Origin: Lachnospiraceae bacterium
Lineage (GTDB): Bacteria; Bacillota; Clostridia; Lachnospirales; Lachnospiraceae
DNA length: 64,000 nt
Assembly: GCA_017614155.1 (NCBI GenBank)
Contig: JAGACK010000014.1
Span: 49,723-113,722 of the forward strand
Direction of reading: 5' to 3'
The notes beneath the pieces are model-generated. The model saw only the letters and a list, made by a program, of their open reading frames with translations, had not been told where the DNA came from and searched no databases. A program made the position numbers and the translations under genes. Below are positions 25,401-34,280 of the stretch, piece after piece. The number at the start of each line of letters is the position of its first letter. Positions within the stretch are counted from its first letter, which is position 1.

Positions 25401-25971
25401 GGAGGCAGCCTTTGCATCGGCAAGCGTGAACGCGGCGGATCTCATCTACAGCAAGCCGAACAGCTACCGTTCATCACCGTTTGTTTCCGTAGGCGGAGTG
25501 ATGGTGGACAAAAAGAACTACACCGTGAAATACTTTGACGGCACAAAGGAGCTGGCTGCAAAGGACAAGATAACATTAGGCGACGGTGAGACAGAAAGAG
25601 TCATCACCATAAAGGCTACAGGACGAAACAACTACAAGGAAGAGGAGAGCGCAGCCTTTACCTACCGTGTCATGAAGGTGTCCGGCAACATGATCAACCT
25701 TTCAAAGGCAAAGATCGTGGGCAGGGATACGACAAAGGCGGTAAAGAAGCAGGAGTACACGGGCAGCGCCGTAACGCCTGAGATAGATGTCCTTATTAAG
25801 CAGGGAAAAGAATGGGTGAAGGTCGATCCTGCAGACTATACGGTGACCTACATCAACAACATCAACAAGGGCAAGGCGGTGATCCTGGTATCAGGTAAAG
25901 GCACAAACGCCGCAGGAAGCAAGACTGCGAAGTTTACGATCAAGGCAAAGAGCATGAGCAAGTTTAACTGA
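22450..25971 (+). CDS. Second repeat-rich surface protein (1173 residues)
   Basis: The start is ATG 22450 after AAGGAG (the frame is open to 22402). It has a signal peptide (1-31, ends AYATEG), a Ser/Asp/Glu linker (32-110), a beta-helix-like region with VNGGxI and LNGGDI words (about 120-400), three InlB-type repeats (YEFKGWF, FRFMGWF, WLFKGWY; about 420-650) and MBG-like repeats to the end. From GAFKIFYT onward it is about 95% identical to the end of the 2255-residue protein by eye. It lacks a sorting motif. It probably has an adhesive or surface-layer role; the ligand is unknown. Confidence 0.9.
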   Translation: MKRIRNKLVMLLAVSLITGSLNGFSFPAYATEGDSKTVGIIKMEGISADSSETGISPDAVSVDTLSRDALSENGEENPSEKSVSDNESANEVSADVIDNTTVSEENAGLAQYPIWVGNNRVTANNKDDVLGDGGSVKYDPVNKILILTDFEGCGYIDYLNKDIYHPDKNGYAMIYIEMADVKVVGNTKGKITAPPTPVATDYQAFISGFRGKLTLDADLTLEGFKEGIDIDQGEIVVEGGKYSFSDMPLYGFVSKNIRVDSGEIELTKGTFGFCADDFNGGYGNFTLNGGDIKINNTVGIYGGSISVNGGKLDLECSTGIECDFWGDTTVNGGEIRLKGKKGYRSYNHDSKSNDDGYLIVSGGSISFDCEKATEFFCSKKAVVVTASNMALKPDDIQLSDNGKSFVKNGQIVNKFQIYDSEKYGPAYYDVSFNMLGHGNPVSSDWVEKGKAASRPTPDPSETGYEFKGWFADQACTVLYDFNAPVTRDIVLFAGWRVIPKYTVTFSLNGKPGAAPVSQNRYEGEKVSKPSDPTAEGFRFMGWFRDPACEEIYDFDAPIMSNFTLYAKWVGKDVKTYTVKFDLNGHGSKAPADQTVEENGTAKWPNNPTADGWLFKGWYTDKEGKSLYDFADPVTADITLYARWEEDVPPGAFKIFYTDSALAFDSYKGLTYNTENEHYEWTYTGSALKPAVTVTDHKGNVLTEGSDYTVKYSGNKDVSAKPAKVTVTGKGNYAGSRSLDFYILKADLGKAKAKKLLTVPDSFAVQKGKTIAATVIYRGNTIGSKDYKLSNTGKIKEDTTVDIEGIGNNFTGKISGIPVKALEAKEIREKTIKVELKADKHTYNGSAQELTDAELKVSAGNPGTPLSKGKDYRVIYGSNTDAGKAKVTVIALGDYVGTVSKTFVIDPDISSAVTVTLRDGTSAGFDPKGAKPALVVKTDKLTLTAGKDYKAAYSNNTAKGEGAYKLTFLGNFKGHKAYTGKFAITEAAFASASVNAADLIYSKPNSYRSSPFVSVGGVMVDKKNYTVKYFDGTKELAAKDKITLGDGETERVITIKATGRNNYKEEESAAFTYRVMKVSGNMINLSKAKIVGRDTTKAVKKQEYTGSAVTPEIDVLIKQGKEWVKVDPADYTVTYINNINKGKAVILVSGKGTNAAGSKTAKFTIKAKSMSKFN

Positions 25972-26007
25972 AGAGGGTATCTTAAAGAAAAAGGAGGAAG
26001 CGAATAC

Positions 26008-27954
26008 ATGAAGAAAAAACTCGTTGCATTGATCCTTGTCGGCACTATGCTGGTTTCATCCGCATTTACGGTAAATGCGGAAAGTGTAAAGCCCGATAAG
26101 AAGACGGAGACCACGGAAGGACAGAAAAAGAAAGAGGAGAAGACCGGAAAGAAGGATGTTATTAAAGACAAGGTTCTAAAAGATCTTCCGACCGAGTGGG
26201 ATCTTTCGGAGCTCTATGCGGATGAAGAGGCTTTTGAAGCCGACATGGAGCGCCTGGAGGAGCTGATACCGGAGATCAAAAAGCTTCGCGGAACTATGGA
26301 CTCTGTGGAAGGGATCCTTAACTATTTGGAAAGTCCCGATACTATCGAGATATTCACCATAGAGTACAGGGCAGGTATGTATACGAACTTTCTGAGTTCA
26401 CTTGACGCTACTGATGCCTGGGCACAGAAGGCTTCTGCAAGATTTAACGAGGTGATACGAAAGGTAGCGATGGAATTTTCCTTTTTTGAACCTGAGATCA
26501 TGGAAATGCCGCTAAAGAAGAGGCAGGAGATCTTCAGTGATGAAAGGCTTGCTCCCTATGCTTATGAGCTCAGAAACTTTACCGATCCTGACTACAAGTA
26601 TCTTTCAGAGGAACAGCAAACGGCTGAAACGCTTTTTGGTTCTGTTGCAAACCAGTTAAAAATACGGAATATATTCGATAATGTGGAACGGGAAAAACCG
26701 GAATTTGAATATCCCGACGGAAGAAAGGGCAGGCTTACTGATGCTGTTTTTTCAAATATAATGGACGACAGTCAGTATGACCATGAATTCAGGAAGGAGA
26801 TCTATCTGCTGCGAAATGATATGAGGCAGCCTTATGCAAACACTTATGCAGCGCTTCTTGAAGGACAGATGAAATATAACTGGGCAAAGGCCCAGAACCG
26901 CGGATTTGATTCCACTCTCGATTACAAGTTAAAAGACTCGGAAGTTGATCCTGCTGTCTATGACAGGATAATCGAGTTTGCCCACAGGGTTTCTCCGAAG
27001 GTGTATGAATACTATGATGCCAGGAAAAAAATCCTGGATCTTGATGAGATCATGCTGTGCGATTTAAATGTTTCTGTCACGGATTATGAGCCAAAGAAGG
27101 TTTCCTATGAAGAAGCGGTAAACACCGGAAGGAAGGCTGTTTCGGTGTGGGGAGATGAATATCTTGAAACATTTGACAGGATCATTGAAAAGCCTCATGT
27201 GGATGTGTATCCTTCAGATACCAAAGAGACCGGTGCTTTTGAATCCCTTGACGGAAATGAATATGATCCGTTCGTGCTCCTTAATTTTGACGGTAGTGAG
27301 TCCTACACTTCCACCATCGTACACGAGATGGGGCATGCGGTCTATTCCGAATTAACGGCTGAAAACCAGAATATCTACTACACCGGCCCGGGAATATTCA
27401 CACAGGAAGTTGCATCAACATCCAATGAGATCATGCTGCACAAGTACATGATAGAAAACGCAAAAACAGACGAGGAAAAGCTCTACTGGCTGGACAGGGA
27501 GATAAATCTCTTTTTAAACTCATTATCCCGGCAGTGTCTGTATTCCGAATTTGAGGATTATTGCTACAAGACCATCGAAAATGGTGGATCGCTCAATGCC
27601 GATGACCTGGCTGAAAAGTGGCAGGAGCTTGAAAGGCTGTACTACGGCGACGGTGTGACGATCCCCGACAATTCGGGCATCGACTGGGCGAGGATACCTC
27701 ATATGTACTACGGCTACTATGTGTATAAATACGCTACAGCGATCACGTATGCGGCATCTGTCTGCAACAAGGTTGAAGAAGACGGACAGAAGGAGATCGA
27801 TGCCTATCTCGATTTCCTTAAAGCTGGAAAAAGCGATTATCCGGCTAATCTTCTCGGAATTGCCGGTGTTGATCCTATGGATGATGATACCTATGATTCG
27901 GCGGAGAAACTGATAAGCGACCTTATAGATGAGTTCATAGAGACAGCTAAGTAA
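26008..27954 (+). CDS. Secreted M3-family oligoendopeptidase F-like metalloprotease
   Basis: The 648-residue protein has a signal peptide (ends VNAES), a Lys-rich linker, then the complete M3B/PepF fold. The zinc site HEMGH is at residues 439-443 within TSTIVHEMGHAVYSE, with the downstream Glu in the GIFTQEVASTSNE segment. PepF proteins cut short oligopeptides. Most are cytoplasmic, so export of this one is unusual but seen in clostridia. AGGAGG precedes the ATG. It begins 36 bases after the surface protein and may share its transcript. Confidence 0.92.
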   Translation: MKKKLVALILVGTMLVSSAFTVNAESVKPDKKTETTEGQKKKEEKTGKKDVIKDKVLKDLPTEWDLSELYADEEAFEADMERLEELIPEIKKLRGTMDSVEGILNYLESPDTIEIFTIEYRAGMYTNFLSSLDATDAWAQKASARFNEVIRKVAMEFSFFEPEIMEMPLKKRQEIFSDERLAPYAYELRNFTDPDYKYLSEEQQTAETLFGSVANQLKIRNIFDNVEREKPEFEYPDGRKGRLTDAVFSNIMDDSQYDHEFRKEIYLLRNDMRQPYANTYAALLEGQMKYNWAKAQNRGFDSTLDYKLKDSEVDPAVYDRIIEFAHRVSPKVYEYYDARKKILDLDEIMLCDLNVSVTDYEPKKVSYEEAVNTGRKAVSVWGDEYLETFDRIIEKPHVDVYPSDTKETGAFESLDGNEYDPFVLLNFDGSESYTSTIVHEMGHAVYSELTAENQNIYYTGPGIFTQEVASTSNEIMLHKYMIENAKTDEEKLYWLDREINLFLNSLSRQCLYSEFEDYCYKTIENGGSLNADDLAEKWQELERLYYGDGVTIPDNSGIDWARIPHMYYGYYVYKYATAITYAASVCNKVEEDGQKEIDAYLDFLKAGKSDYPANLLGIAGVDPMDDDTYDSAEKLISDLIDEFIETAK

Positions 27955-28000
27955 TAATATCTGGGGAGCCAGAGCCAGGGGGAGCCAAAAAGAGGGAGCC

Positions 28001-28091
28001 AGGGGGACGGTCCTTTTGTCTCCTTCAGTTACGGGAATTATAGATCCGTGTGACTGAAGGAAGGAGACAAAAGGACCGTCCCCCTGTCTCC
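28001..28091. repeat. Facing pair of REP-like palindromes
   Basis: The left copy begins at 28001 and the right copy is at 28063-28091 in opposite orientation, with TTCAGT/ACTGAA extending the pairing. It lies between two convergent genes and can fold into one long hairpin, probably serving both as a terminator. Confidence 0.8.
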
Positions 28092-28097
28092 TTTTTA

Positions 28098-29435
28098 TTA
28101 TTTCCAGCTGAAGTGGATCATTCCGTAAATATAAAGGAAAAGAACGACCGGAGGTACAAAGTATTTGAACAGAGGCTTCATCCAGGGCTTGATCCTGAGT
28201 CCGACCCCCGCATTGGCTTCGGCGATGAAATTATCCCAGCCCCAGCCAAAACCGTAGCAGCAGAACATGGCGATCGCGATCGATCCTAACGGCAGGATGT
28301 TGGTCGATACGATGAAATCCCAGAAGTCAAGCCAGCTTGAACCCTCTGCAAAGGGTTCAAAATGAAGGACACTGAAGCCCAGGGCCGTAGTGAGCGCGAG
28401 CGCGAATACAACGAGGCCGCAGAGGATGCAGCCCTTCGGACGGGAAAGATGTGTCACTTCCCTGATCATTGCAAGAATGTTTTCGCATACTCCAAGTACT
28501 GTTGACATGGCGGCAAATACCATCAGAAGGAAGAACAGGGTTCCCCAGAAACGTCCGCCTGCCATGTTGTTAAAGACAGTCGCCATTGTGTCAAAAAGGA
28601 GACTGGGACCGGCATCGACTTCGATCCCGAAGGAGGTGCAGGCGGGGAAGATGATAAGTCCGGCCAGAAGAGCCACAAGAGTATCAAGTGAGATGACATT
28701 TATGGTTTCGCCCATGATCGAACGCTCTTTTCCGATGTAGCTTCCGAAGATGGCCATGCTTCCTATACCGAGGGAAAGGGTGAAGAAAGCCTGGTTCATT
28801 GCGCCGACCACGACAGAGCCGTTTATCTTTGAAAGATCGGGCATAAGGTAAAATTTAAGGCCTTCAGTTGCACCGGGCAGGATAAGGCTGTGTATCGCAA
28901 GGATGATCAGCAGTAAAAATAAGGCTGTCATCATCACCTTTGTAACCTTTTCGAGTCCGCTCTGAAGCTTGAAACTCAGGATCAGAAAAGCGGAAGCGAC
29001 CGTTATAAAAAGAAAGATAACATTTATTGCAGGATTGGTTATCATCGGTACGAAACTGAGGTCTTTGGAGGAACCTGTCAGGAAAGACCAGAAATAATAA
29101 ATGATCCAGCCTGTGACCACGCAGTAAAATGACATCAGAGCAAGATTTCCGAGAAGACAGACAAATCCCCAGAATCCCCATTTTTTGCCGGGTTTTTCAA
29201 GCTTCTGAAACATAAAGAGGGGACTTGCCTGGGCAGCGCGTCCTACCGAGAATTCCATCACAAGCACCGGCATGCCCAAAAGTATCAGGCAGAGGATATA
29301 AACAAGCACAAATCCGCCGCCTCCGTACTGCCCGCACATCCACGGGAATTTCCAGATGTTTCCGCAGCCGATCGCACAGCCGGCAGACAGCATGATAAAG
29401 CCGAGCCGGCTTCCTAAATGTTCTCTTTCATTCAT
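28098..29435 (-). CDS. Sodium-dependent symporter of the NSS/SNF family
   Basis: The 445-residue protein has about 11-12 membrane helices and the NSS N-terminal signature GFIMLSAGCAIGCGNIWKFP, with unwound TM1, followed by YGGGGFVLVYI. This is the LeuT/MhsT fold, which imports amino acids with sodium. AGGAGAG precedes the ATG. At ~445 residues it is within the range of bacterial members. The substrate cannot be read from sequence. It is single-gene, flanked by REP-like elements on both sides. Confidence 0.93.
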   Translation of the reverse strand: MNEREHLGSRLGFIMLSAGCAIGCGNIWKFPWMCGQYGGGGFVLVYILCLILLGMPVLVMEFSVGRAAQASPLFMFQKLEKPGKKWGFWGFVCLLGNLALMSFYCVVTGWIIYYFWSFLTGSSKDLSFVPMITNPAINVIFLFITVASAFLILSFKLQSGLEKVTKVMMTALFLLLIILAIHSLILPGATEGLKFYLMPDLSKINGSVVVGAMNQAFFTLSLGIGSMAIFGSYIGKERSIMGETINVISLDTLVALLAGLIIFPACTSFGIEVDAGPSLLFDTMATVFNNMAGGRFWGTLFFLLMVFAAMSTVLGVCENILAMIREVTHLSRPKGCILCGLVVFALALTTALGFSVLHFEPFAEGSSWLDFWDFIVSTNILPLGSIAIAMFCCYGFGWGWDNFIAEANAGVGLRIKPWMKPLFKYFVPPVVLFLYIYGMIHFSWK

Positions 29436-29510
29436 GATCTTGCTCTCCTGTATAATCAGTTATTTTTCACAGTTTACTAATCTATACCCAATCTGTGGAA
29501 AAGTCAAAAG

Positions 29511-29842
29511 GGAGACGGGGGAGACAGGGGGACGGTCCTTTTGTCTCCATTCGATTCTGACTTTGCACATGGGATGTGTGTACTGTTTTTCGACGCCCTT
29601 TTTCGTGACGTATATGGTACTTGAAAGTGCTCAGTACATAGGAATGCCGGTACATGGATGTACCGGCAAGGTCGAGATGAGCATGGATGCGAATGGAGAC
29701 CGGTTCCGTGGCTGAACAAAAAATCCGGGCACTTTCTTAGTACCATAGTCACGAAAAAACTGGCAAGAAAAACGGTACACACATCCCGTGTCTTTCAAAA
29801 ACTTAAAAAGGAGACAAAAGGACCGTCCCCCTGTCTCCCCCT
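29511..29842. repeat. ~330-bp nested foldback element bounded by REP-like copies
   Basis: The outer arms are REP-like copies at 29520-29548 and 29810-29838 in opposite orientation (29 of 29 bases pair). Inside, a second imperfect inverted repeat of about 65 bases runs from ATGGGATGTGTGTACTG (about 29570) to its partner ending near 29790. The centre holds GCCGGTACA-TGGA-TGTACCGGC at 29647-29668. No ORF of note is present. It looks like a non-autonomous foldback element. Confidence 0.8.
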
Positions 29843-29845
29843 GCT

Positions 29846-32026
29846 CTATTTCCTGAATATCGTGATGGCATCATCTTTTCCGACGCCGTACAATTCCCCG
29901 AGGGTATACACCTGGTCCGCTTCCCCCAGATCCCCGACAGCATTCAGATCCTTATCTATCAGCCAGGCATGGCCGTCTTTTATTATGGGCGCATATCCGT
30001 TGCTGAAAGCTCCTGCGTCATCATACATGGCAAGCTCGTTTCCATCCGGGTCTATATAGCCCCATTTATTGCCGTCTTGTACAAGATAGATATCATCCTC
30101 GGCCAGGCTGATATGATCATAGATCGCAAGGGCTTTTTTTTCGACAACATCTACCAGGATGTACTTGTCCGAGCAGGTCCAGACCATCCTTGTACCGCGA
30201 TTGTAATTGTAAGCGCCGTCATAAAAATATCCCTTTATGTCATTACTCTCATTGAAGTTGCTCTCGGCGTAGCTGCCGTCCGCGCCCATGTAACATACAT
30301 CGAAATCAGTGACCTTGTTGCTGTTTTCATCATACATGACCATGTAGCCCCATTCGATGACAGGATGATATGTCACATAATAACCGCCGTTCAGGCCGGA
30401 CAGGAGAGGCCTTGGGATATAAACCCAGCCGCTTGCCCCGCTTCCGGTCCAGTCTGAATCCGGATTGTCCTCGACATATTCGGTACCGCCGCCCGGACCG
30501 TCATACTCGCTCTGCCAGGTAATGCTTCCGTCTTCATAAAGCTTTCCAACCTCCATTTTGCAGTGATTGGATCCTTCATCCTCCGTGAATCTGCGCAGAA
30601 GCACCACCCCGTCGTGAGATCCCGTATGATCCACAGGCGTCGCCTCCGACATGGATGTCTCTATTATCAGATTTCCGCTGTAATCGTAGTAATCAAGGAG
30701 CTCATCGGATGTCCAGTCATCCACTCCGGAATTTGGCGCGACAATGAAGCAGTTTCCGGTAGCGCTGATCGTATGCGCTGTCCTGTAGATCTCCTTTCCT
30801 GTTTTGTCAAACAGGATATATTCGGATCCGTCGAACATCACAAAATACCCCCTGTTGTTTGCGCTGGTAAACTTCTCATATTTACAGGGTACAATCTCGT
30901 TCATTTCATAATCAACGGCTCCGAAACTGCCGCCCTTTTCCACGATCAGAACTCCCGCGAAGGCATTTCCCACATTATCGTATCCCATCTCCTTCAGATC
31001 GCATATCTTTGTCGGGCCGGTCTCCTCCCCGGCCTCATCCGATGCCGCACTGACTGCTGTATCATCTGCAGCAGCCTGCGATGATGCACCGGTATCAGTC
31101 TTCGTTTCCGGTACAATGGACTCTTCCTTTTCAGCCTCCTGCGCGCTTTCCGAAACTGCGGCATCCTCTGCCGGCGCTGTATGCTTTGCTCTGCCAAGTA
31201 TCACGGCAGCGCCTATGCCTCCGGCAACAACAAGCCCGGCGGCTGCGGCTATCATTATCTTTTTTGCAGCAAAGCCTCCCGCTGTCCTCCCTGCCGCTGC
31301 CGTACCCGTGCCGCCTGTTCCCGTACCTGAAGATACAGCCCTGCTAAGTTCCGCGCCCATAGCCGGTACAGGCATAGCATAGGCCTTTGCTTCGTGCGCA
31401 AAGAGCAGCAGCATGAACGGAGCAAACGAATAGAGCTTGATGCCCTGCTTCTTTTCAACATCCCCTACGGCTTCCTTTATCTTTGTCTTTGCGCGGTTTA
31501 AGTGGGATTTCACGGTGTTTACCGGGATCCCGAGTTCTGCCGCTATCTCGTCCTGCTTCTGCTCATTATAATAAAAACCTATCACGCAGGCCCTCTGGAT
31601 ATCCGAAAGTCCGTCGATTATCCCGCGGATGATGTCGATCTTTGCTCTGTCGTCAAAGATGTTTTCCGGTATGACCGAATCATCATCTTTTATGGAATCA
31701 AAGAAATCCTTTTCGTTTCCTTCATCGTCCGTCATATCATCCGTCAGGACATCCCTGTTCTTTTTGATATAAGCAAAGCATTTGCGGTTTGCGATGGTTG
31801 CGGCCCAGCTGAGGAAATCCTCGGGCTGTTTCAGCTGCCCGATGTTTTTGAATATCTCAGCATAAGTTTCCTGGAGCATGTCCTGGGCCGCATCCTCGTT
31901 TTTGACGATATGGATCACACAGGTATGCAGATACCTGTAGCTTTCCTCGTATATCCCGTTAAACGCAGCGCTGTCCTGCGATTGCAGCAGTTTGACTTTT
32001 GTGACCAGATCTGCCGGTGTTTTCAT
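29846..32026 (-). CDS. ECF sigma factor fused to a membrane segment and WG-repeat domain
   Basis: The 726-residue protein has an intact ECF sigma-70 unit: region 2 (about 10-80, with QDMLQETYAEIFKNIGQL) and region 4 (about 133-185, IQRACVIGFYYNEQKQDEIA ... NTVKSHLNRAKTKIK). It then continues through a Gly/Ala-rich stretch, a membrane helix (IMIAAAAGLVVAGGIGAAVIL, about 256-277), an acidic Ala/Glu linker and a C-terminal half with WG-type beta repeats (GSFGAVDYEMNEIVPCKYEKF, KWGYIDPDGNELAMYDDAGAFS). A sigma factor tethered in the membrane with an outside sensor is implied. It overlaps the small gene at 32023 (ATGA), and two nearby lipoprotein genes share a matching promoter. Confidence 0.88.
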   Translation of the reverse strand: MKTPADLVTKVKLLQSQDSAAFNGIYEESYRYLHTCVIHIVKNEDAAQDMLQETYAEIFKNIGQLKQPEDFLSWAATIANRKCFAYIKKNRDVLTDDMTDDEGNEKDFFDSIKDDDSVIPENIFDDRAKIDIIRGIIDGLSDIQRACVIGFYYNEQKQDEIAAELGIPVNTVKSHLNRAKTKIKEAVGDVEKKQGIKLYSFAPFMLLLFAHEAKAYAMPVPAMGAELSRAVSSGTGTGGTGTAAAGRTAGGFAAKKIMIAAAAGLVVAGGIGAAVILGRAKHTAPAEDAAVSESAQEAEKEESIVPETKTDTGASSQAAADDTAVSAASDEAGEETGPTKICDLKEMGYDNVGNAFAGVLIVEKGGSFGAVDYEMNEIVPCKYEKFTSANNRGYFVMFDGSEYILFDKTGKEIYRTAHTISATGNCFIVAPNSGVDDWTSDELLDYYDYSGNLIIETSMSEATPVDHTGSHDGVVLLRRFTEDEGSNHCKMEVGKLYEDGSITWQSEYDGPGGGTEYVEDNPDSDWTGSGASGWVYIPRPLLSGLNGGYYVTYHPVIEWGYMVMYDENSNKVTDFDVCYMGADGSYAESNFNESNDIKGYFYDGAYNYNRGTRMVWTCSDKYILVDVVEKKALAIYDHISLAEDDIYLVQDGNKWGYIDPDGNELAMYDDAGAFSNGYAPIIKDGHAWLIDKDLNAVGDLGEADQVYTLGELYGVGKDDAITIFRK

Positions 32027-32277
32027 TTATTATCCTCCCTCGTTTGAGAAATAGTTCCTATATCTATCACGGATGATATCGCTTTCAGAGTCCTTCCGCT
32101 CACATCCGCATCTATGCATACCTGCTGTCCTTTGCGGATGAAGATCAAATCCTTCAGCGCCTGCTTTCCCTCGGAAGTCACGATATATTTTTCTCCTTCC
32201 GATATGATACCATATGAGGCTTTATTATCATATGTCAGATCAGCCATGCTTTCGACGGTGCCTTTGATCCTCTTCAT
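32023..32277 (-). CDS. Small beta-rich protein co-transcribed with the sigma factor
   Basis: The 84-residue protein (MKRIKGTVESMADLTYDNK ... LKAISSVIDIGTISQTREDNK) starts at 32277 after GAGAGG; the frame is open further but lacks a site. It looks like a small OB or SH3-like fold with IFIRKGQQVCIDADV. Its TGA overlaps the sigma-factor ATG, so expression is coupled. A broken piece of a second copy lies at 34660-34690. It is possibly a regulator of the sigma factor; the function is unknown. Confidence 0.7.
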   Translation of the reverse strand: MKRIKGTVESMADLTYDNKASYGIISEGEKYIVTSEGKQALKDLIFIRKGQQVCIDADVSGRTLKAISSVIDIGTISQTREDNK

Positions 32278-32354
32278 TATTTGTATCCTCTCTTTCCATA
32301 TGAGACAGGAGACATACCCGCCTGACTCTTTTTCTGCAGCTTTTGCAGCGATCG

Positions 32355-33782
32355 TCACTCTTTTTCTATCTCCTTCTCGACAAATCTCAGGAAATGATCA
32401 TATGAAACAAAGTTTTCAATCCTTGATTTCTTTGAGGTATCAAAGATGCCGTTTATGTGTTTATTATACTCATCCTCGGATACCTCATTTTCCTCCAGGT
32501 AGTAATGGGTTCCGCCTTCGGGCCACTCCTCATATCTTCCTGAATCGATGAGATCAAATTTACCGTTTTCGAGCCTGTAGATCTCATAGGGATAGCTGCC
32601 CATCTGGCCTGTTGCCGAATATATCAGGCCGCTTCTTTCTATATAGTCGGCATTCACGCCATCCAGGCACGCGACCTTTCCATCGTGGCACGATAACACT
32701 GCCTGACCAAAGGCTATGGTACCCGAATCCATGACCAGTTCCGGTATGTCATCATCATCAATGTAGACAAACTGATATCTCATGGCGGGAGCATCTTCCT
32801 GTACAACATCATTTATATACTCCAGATACCTGTATTTCCAGTAACGTTCATCCTTTTTCATATCGTCATCCGGGGTATCGCTGACGGATCGGGATTCGCA
32901 TCTGCTGATCCACATGGCGGGCCTGACACCGACACGGGTACTGTCCACCGCCCAGTCACACTCGTCACCCAGAAATCCGCTGCCTGATACGAAAGCTGTC
33001 TCTGTTCCGGAATAGCTGCCCGGTGTTCTCATCCACCAATCGACACCGTGTTTTCCGACAAACTCGTGTGAGTAGCCGTACATATCACAGGTATCGGTAT
33101 CAACGATATCAGTCCCGAGTCCTCTGGTTTTTGCATAATCTGTCGCATCGGTGATCAGATCACCGGATGCTCTGGACCAGTCACCCCAGTCTTCCGGTAT
33201 ATGCAGGTCAAAATACTTTTCCAGCTCCTCAAAGCTCAGGATAAATACCCGATCATCCGTATCCGCTCCGCCTTCGGTATGCCTGAAGGGATGCTCTTTG
33301 TTTTCCAGATGAGTCGTTTCGATATGCTTCTTTTCGTCATCATCAAACGCCATATCATAAAAATCGAAATTCAGCCAGGGTCTGAGGGTTGAATCTCCCC
33401 ATGTCACATCCCACTTGATATCGTATGGCTCGATGCAGTATTCCTTCTGCTCCAGCACATACCGGCTTATAAGCAGGACCCTGTTTCCGTCCACATCGAG
33501 AACCTTCCATTCGACAGGCTCGGGACCGTTCGAGCTGTCGCAGTCCTGCTCATATCTTCCGAACTCGACATAGTCTCCGGCCTTTATATCAGGGAATATG
33601 GACGGCTCTTTCACGGGCTCTTCCTTTGGCTCCTTTTCAGGTTCTTCCTCCTTTGGCTTTTCTCCCATGATCTCCTCATGCTCTTTGTTGACATCATATG
33701 CCAGTTCTGCTTTTTTTCCGCATGCAGTCATCATCGCCATAACCATAGCCAGCACCGTAACCGTGTAAATTGTCTTTTTCAT
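32355..33782 (-). CDS. Lipoprotein with DUF6273-like domain
   Basis: The 475-residue protein has a lipoprotein signal (MMTAC, Cys21), a Glu/Lys/Pro linker (40-65) and a domain at about 70-290 with VEWKVLDVDGNRVLLISRYVL, STLRPWLNFDFYDMAF and GVRPAMWIS, the DUF6273 pattern related to formylglycine-enzyme-like folds. The C-terminal part (310-475) reads like a separate small beta domain. It is the first gene of a minus-strand group with the small protein and sigma factor and has an ECF-type promoter just upstream. Confidence 0.85.
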   Translation of the reverse strand: MKKTIYTVTVLAMVMAMMTACGKKAELAYDVNKEHEEIMGEKPKEEEPEKEPKEEPVKEPSIFPDIKAGDYVEFGRYEQDCDSSNGPEPVEWKVLDVDGNRVLLISRYVLEQKEYCIEPYDIKWDVTWGDSTLRPWLNFDFYDMAFDDDEKKHIETTHLENKEHPFRHTEGGADTDDRVFILSFEELEKYFDLHIPEDWGDWSRASGDLITDATDYAKTRGLGTDIVDTDTCDMYGYSHEFVGKHGVDWWMRTPGSYSGTETAFVSGSGFLGDECDWAVDSTRVGVRPAMWISRCESRSVSDTPDDDMKKDERYWKYRYLEYINDVVQEDAPAMRYQFVYIDDDDIPELVMDSGTIAFGQAVLSCHDGKVACLDGVNADYIERSGLIYSATGQMGSYPYEIYRLENGKFDLIDSGRYEEWPEGGTHYYLEENEVSEDEYNKHINGIFDTSKKSRIENFVSYDHFLRFVEKEIEKE

Positions 33783-33830
33783 ATCTCTTTACCTCTCACT
33801 TGTGCGGGATTTACCCCTTCCTCCTGTTTA

Positions 33831-33867
33831 CAATTATACAGAGCGCAGGAGTTTTAAAAAAGTTGCA
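33831..33867 (-). promoter_or_regulatory. ECF-type promoter of the lipoprotein-sigma operon
   Basis: On the minus strand TGCAACT (33861-33867) is followed after 20 bases by TGTATAATTG (33831-33840), with a T-run upstream of the -35. The same boxes, spacing and flanks occur at 35254-35290. Two such sites next to a sigma-factor gene suggest autoregulation. Confidence 0.65.
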
Positions 33868-33945
33868 AAAAAAACAAAAAATATTTTTTGGGAAGAAACC
33901 GGTCTTATTGTCTCACTTCCCGTGTATATTAACGTGCGAATATGC

Positions 33946-33974
33946 TTGCGAGTTATTCTTTTTCGTTGTATCAT
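33946..33974 (+). promoter_or_regulatory. Promoter of the Phd/RelE-type operon
   Basis: TTGCGA (33946-33951), 17-base spacer, TATCAT (33969-33974), about 45 bases upstream of the antitoxin start. Confidence 0.6.
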
Positions 33975-34019
33975 AAGTATAAATTTATATCAGAGAAATC
34001 AAAGAATGGAGGTATAAAT

Positions 34020-34280
34020 ATGCCAAGTATAATGCCGATTTCCGACTTGAGGAACTATACAGAAGTCCTTAAGGAAGTAGATAATAAAAAACGTGTCTAT
34101 CTTACCAGAAATGGTCATGGCGCATATACGATCATGACTGTTGCTGAAGCTGATGAACTGGATAGGATCAGAGCTGCCAGGGTGCTTGCTGCGGACCTGA
34201 AAAGAGCTGAAGAGCGGGCCGGCCGGGAGGGTTGGATAGATGCTGATGATTTTGACCGGGAGATGGGGATCATAGATTGA
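34020..34280 (+). CDS. Phd/YefM-type antitoxin
   Basis: The 86-residue protein begins MPSIMPISDLRNYTEVL and continues with RVYLTRNGHGAYTIMTVAEADEL, the DNA-binding Phd/YefM N-terminal fold, then an acidic C-terminal toxin-binding tail. ATG 34020 follows GGAGG. It overlaps the toxin gene by four bases. It should repress the operon and neutralise the toxin. Confidence 0.92.
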   Translation: MPSIMPISDLRNYTEVLKEVDNKKRVYLTRNGHGAYTIMTVAEADELDRIRAARVLAADLKRAEERAGREGWIDADDFDREMGIID

